Assembly: GCA_035942915.1 (NCBI GenBank)
Contig: DASZCR010000287.1
Span: forward strand, 1 to 6,703
Source: DASZCR01 sp035942915
GTDB lineage: Bacteria; Acidobacteriota; Blastocatellia; Pyrinomonadales; Pyrinomonadaceae
DNA length: 6,703 nucleotides
Direction: 5' to 3'
The notes under the pieces are model-generated. The model saw only the letters and a list, made by a program, of their open reading frames with translations, had not been told where the DNA came from and made no database searches. The translations under genes were made by a program, and so were the position numbers. Shown here one piece after another: positions 4,163-6,703 of this stretch. How positions within the stretch are numbered: position 1 is the stretch's first letter; every line of letters begins with the position of its first letter.

Positions 4163-6703
4163 ATGACCACCGAAGCATACGTCTTTCCCCTCTCGTTCGC
4201 GCAGCAGCGTCTGTGGTTCCTCGACCAGCTCGTGCCGCAGAACCCTTTCTACAACCTCTCGGCCGCCGTTCCGCTCAACTTCTACGTCAACACTGCCGTC
4301 CTAGAGCGCAGCCTCAACGAGATTGTGCGTCGTCACGAGGCGCTGCGCACGACATTTACGACGCTCACCGACGGGCAGCCCGCGCAGGTCATCGCCGCCT
4401 CTCTGCGTATCCCGCTGACGGTGCGTGACCTGACGCGGCTTCCGCTATCGGAGCGCAAGCCGACGGCCGCGCGCCTCGCCTCCGAAGAAGCGCAGCAGCC
4501 CTTCGACCTCAAGCGCGGCCCACTCGTGCGAACAACGCTGCTGCGTCTCGGACTGACCGAAAACGTCCTGCTGTTGACGATGCATCACATCGTCAGCGAC
4601 GGCTGGTCGCTTGAGCTCTTCTTCGGAGAGTTAAAACGTCTCTACGGCGCGTACATCATGGGGCGGCCGTCGCCGCTGGCGGAGTTGCCGATACAGTACG
4701 CAGACTTTGCCGTCTGGCAGAGAGACTGGCTCAAGGGCGAGGCGCTGGCTGCCCAACTCGACTACTGGCGTCGTCAACTCGCCGACCTCCCCGCTCTCCT
4801 TCTCCCTACTGACCGCACGCGTGCGCCCGTCCAAACCTTTCGCGGCGCAACCTATCAGTTCTCCATCCCCTCGAAGGTCGCAGACGGCGTGCGCGCCCTG
4901 TGCCGACGACAAGGCGTCACCTCCTTCATGCTGCTGCTGGCGGCCTTCAAGGCGCTGCTCTATCGCTACACGGGGCAGGAAGATATTGTCGTCGGCGCGC
5001 CGATTGCCAACCGCAACCGCGCCGAGATTGAGAATCTCATCGGCTTCTTCGCCAACACGCTCGCCCTGCGCACGGACATCTCCGGCGACCCCAGTTTTAT
5101 CGAACTGCTCGGCCGCGTCCGCGATACCGCGCTCGGCGCATACGCGCATCAGGATGTCCCCTTCGAGATGCTCGTCGAAGAGTTGCAGCCGGAGCGCGAC
5201 CTGAGCCGCAATCCTCTCTTTCAGGTCGCATTTCAGACCTTCAACACTTCGCCGACCAACGGCGCAGGACGCGCCGCGACCGACTCTCACCCGCTCGACT
5301 TTCAGAAAGGCACTTCAATCTTCGACCTCCTCTTGAAGTTGGCCGAAGCGCCGCGCGGCCTCAACGCCGAGTTTGAATACAGCACAGACCTTTTTGACGA
5401 AGCTACGGTCGCACGCATGGCGCGCCACTTCCGCACGTTGCTCGAAAACATCCTCGCACATCCTGAACGCCCGCTCTCCATGCTCCCGCTGCTCACGGCC
5501 GAAGAGGAGCGACAACTGCTCTCTGAATGGAACTCTGCCGCCACGACTGAAGACGAGGAGCGTTGCTTTCATCAACTCTTCGAGGCGCACGCCGAACGCA
5601 CGCCCGACGCGACGGCCGTCGTCTTCGGCACAGAGCGTCTCACCTACTCCGAGTTGAATCGACGCGCCAACAAGGTCGCCCACCACCTGCGCCGTCTCGG
5701 CGTCAAGCCGGATACGCTGGTCGGCCTCTGCGTCGAGCGTTCCATCGAATTGCTGACCGGACTGCTCGGCGTGCTCAAAGCGGGCGGCGCATACCTGCCG
5801 CTCGACCCTGCTTACCCGCCCGACCGCCTCGCCTTCATGCTCGAAGATGCGCGCGTCCGCGTGCTGCTGACGCAGGAGCGACTCCGCGAACTTCTGCCCG
5901 CACACGACGCACGCGTGCTCTGTCTCGACGCTGACTGGCCGACGTTTGAAGACGAGTGCGAACTCAATCCTCCGCCGAGCGCCCTTCCAGATAATCTCGC
6001 TTACGTCATCTACACGTCCGGTTCGACGGGGCTGCCGAAGGGCGTGATGCTGGCGCACAGAGGATTGTGCAACGTCTCCGCCGCGCAGATAGCGGCCTTC
6101 GGTCTGTGTCCCGATGACCGCATCCTACAGTTCGCGTCTCTGAGTTTCGACGCTTCAATCTTCGAGATTGCGATGGCTCTGGGCGCGGGCGCGACGCTCT
6201 GCATGGCGTCGCGCGACTCGCTGCTGCCGGGCGATTCCCTGCTCGACCTGCTCGCAGCGGAAGCCGTTACGACCGTGACGCTGCCGCCCTCTGCGCTGGC
6301 GGCTCTCCCCTTCGCCGAATTGCCTGCGCTGCGCACCATCACGGTCGCGGGCGAAGCCTGCGCGGCCGACCTCGTTGACCGTTGGGCTATTGGCCGACGC
6401 TTCTTCAATCTCTACGGCCCCACCGAGACGACCATCTGGTCAACCGTCGCCGAATGTGCGCCCGGCAACGGCAAGCCGCCCATCGGTCAACCCATCCCGA
6501 ACACGGATGTCTACGTGCTGGACGAGGGAGGAGGAGTCGTTCCCTTAGGAGTCGCCGGACACCTCCACGTCGGCGGTCGCGGCCTCGCACGCGGCTATCT
6601 CCATCGTCCACACCTGACCGCCGAACGCTTCCGTCCACATCCTTTCTCCCGCACTCCGGGCGAGAGATTGTACAGAACAGGAGATGTGGTGAGATGGCGC
6701 AGT
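4163..6703 (+). CDS. Non-ribosomal peptide synthetase, first module C-A (3' end outside window)
   Basis: 847 residues are present without a stop. The condensation domain covers about residues 6-440: C1 SFAQQRLWFLDQ (11-22), RHEALRTTF, active-site HHIVSDG (141-147), YADFAVWQ, IGFFANT (293-299), HQDVPF (329-334) and RNPLFQVAFQ. The intact HHxxxDG predicts peptide-bond activity; motif style is closest to LCL-type domains. The adenylation domain begins about residue 465: LTYSEL (493-498), LKAGGAYLPLDPAYP, YTSGSTGLPKG (617-627), FDASIF (662-667), NLYGPTETTIW (749-759), GQPIPNTDVYVLD and LYRTGD (836-841), where the window soon ends. Aligned with gramicidin synthetase A, the specificity residues read D663 A664 F667 T706 T727 A729 L750 I758 W759. 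I know no exact match to that code; Asp first indicates an alpha-amino acid, probably uncharged. The carrier domain and later modules lie beyond the window. No good ribosome-binding site precedes the ATG, and there is no N-terminal carrier or docking region before C1. Confidence 0.95.
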   Translation, partial: MTTEAYVFPLSFAQQRLWFLDQLVPQNPFYNLSAAVPLNFYVNTAVLERSLNEIVRRHEALRTTFTTLTDGQPAQVIAASLRIPLTVRDLTRLPLSERKPTAARLASEEAQQPFDLKRGPLVRTTLLRLGLTENVLLLTMHHIVSDGWSLELFFGELKRLYGAYIMGRPSPLAELPIQYADFAVWQRDWLKGEALAAQLDYWRRQLADLPALLLPTDRTRAPVQTFRGATYQFSIPSKVADGVRALCRRQGVTSFMLLLAAFKALLYRYTGQEDIVVGAPIANRNRAEIENLIGFFANTLALRTDISGDPSFIELLGRVRDTALGAYAHQDVPFEMLVEELQPERDLSRNPLFQVAFQTFNTSPTNGAGRAATDSHPLDFQKGTSIFDLLLKLAEAPRGLNAEFEYSTDLFDEATVARMARHFRTLLENILAHPERPLSMLPLLTAEEERQLLSEWNSAATTEDEERCFHQLFEAHAERTPDATAVVFGTERLTYSELNRRANKVAHHLRRLGVKPDTLVGLCVERSIELLTGLLGVLKAGGAYLPLDPAYPPDRLAFMLEDARVRVLLTQERLRELLPAHDARVLCLDADWPTFEDECELNPPPSALPDNLAYVIYTSGSTGLPKGVMLAHRGLCNVSAAQIAAFGLCPDDRILQFASLSFDASIFEIAMALGAGATLCMASRDSLLPGDSLLDLLAAEAVTTVTLPPSALAALPFAELPALRTITVAGEACAADLVDRWAIGRRFFNLYGPTETTIWSTVAECAPGNGKPPIGQPIPNTDVYVLDEGGGVVPLGVAGHLHVGGRGLARGYLHRPHLTAERFRPHPFSRTPGERLYRTGDVVRWRS

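Noticed and set aside
4631..6058. Minus-strand open frames of 219 and 247 codons
   Set aside because: Both are antisense to the NRPS condensation and adenylation domains, which read through without interruption. No independent evidence supports them.

Overview
The window is about 6.7 kb of GC-rich DNA with two halves that point away from each other. The left half (about 190-2160) carries three minus-strand genes, and the right half (about 2546-6703) carries a plus-strand gene pair that runs off the right edge. The protein styles, the long perfect terminator-like hairpin and the secreted helical-repeat protein resemble what I know from Acidobacteriota, perhaps Blastocatellia. That is an impression from style, not a proven placement. 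I see no tRNA, rRNA, CRISPR, transposase or integrase.

Left half, in minus-strand gene order. (1) A 181-residue all-helical protein (1614-2159) is built from six tandem units of about 22 residues ending in a Tyr-x-x-Tyr signature, with one 24-residue Gly-Gly unit in the middle. It has a strong ribosome-binding site and a good sigma-70-type promoter. (2) A 222-residue exported protein (618-1286) has a signal peptide, an Ala-rich linker and a helical-repeat (TPR-like) body; its upstream region has an ECF-sigma-like promoter candidate. (3) A 77-residue, very basic protein (191-424) has a probable helix-turn-helix and is followed by a 23-bp perfect inverted repeat (68-120) that looks like an intrinsic terminator.

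Right half. A PLP-dependent group II decarboxylase (2546-4126) most resembles the PanP-type aspartate 1-decarboxylases that make beta-alanine. A non-ribosomal peptide synthetase (NRPS) gene follows 36 bases later on the same strand. Only its first 847 residues are present: a complete condensation domain with an intact HHxxxDG motif, then most of an adenylation domain cut just after motif A7. The visible adenylation pocket reads D-A-F-T-T-A-L-I-W (last lysine outside the window). Asp at the first pocket position argues for an alpha-amino acid, so this module probably does not load beta-alanine itself.

The two halves meet in a control region of about 390 bases (2160-2545). It holds a promoter for each direction and two short direct repeats. 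The most interesting features are the decarboxylase-NRPS pair, which is the left edge of a probable biosynthetic cluster, and the 22-residue-repeat protein transcribed divergently from it. No system in the window can be shown to be wholly new.
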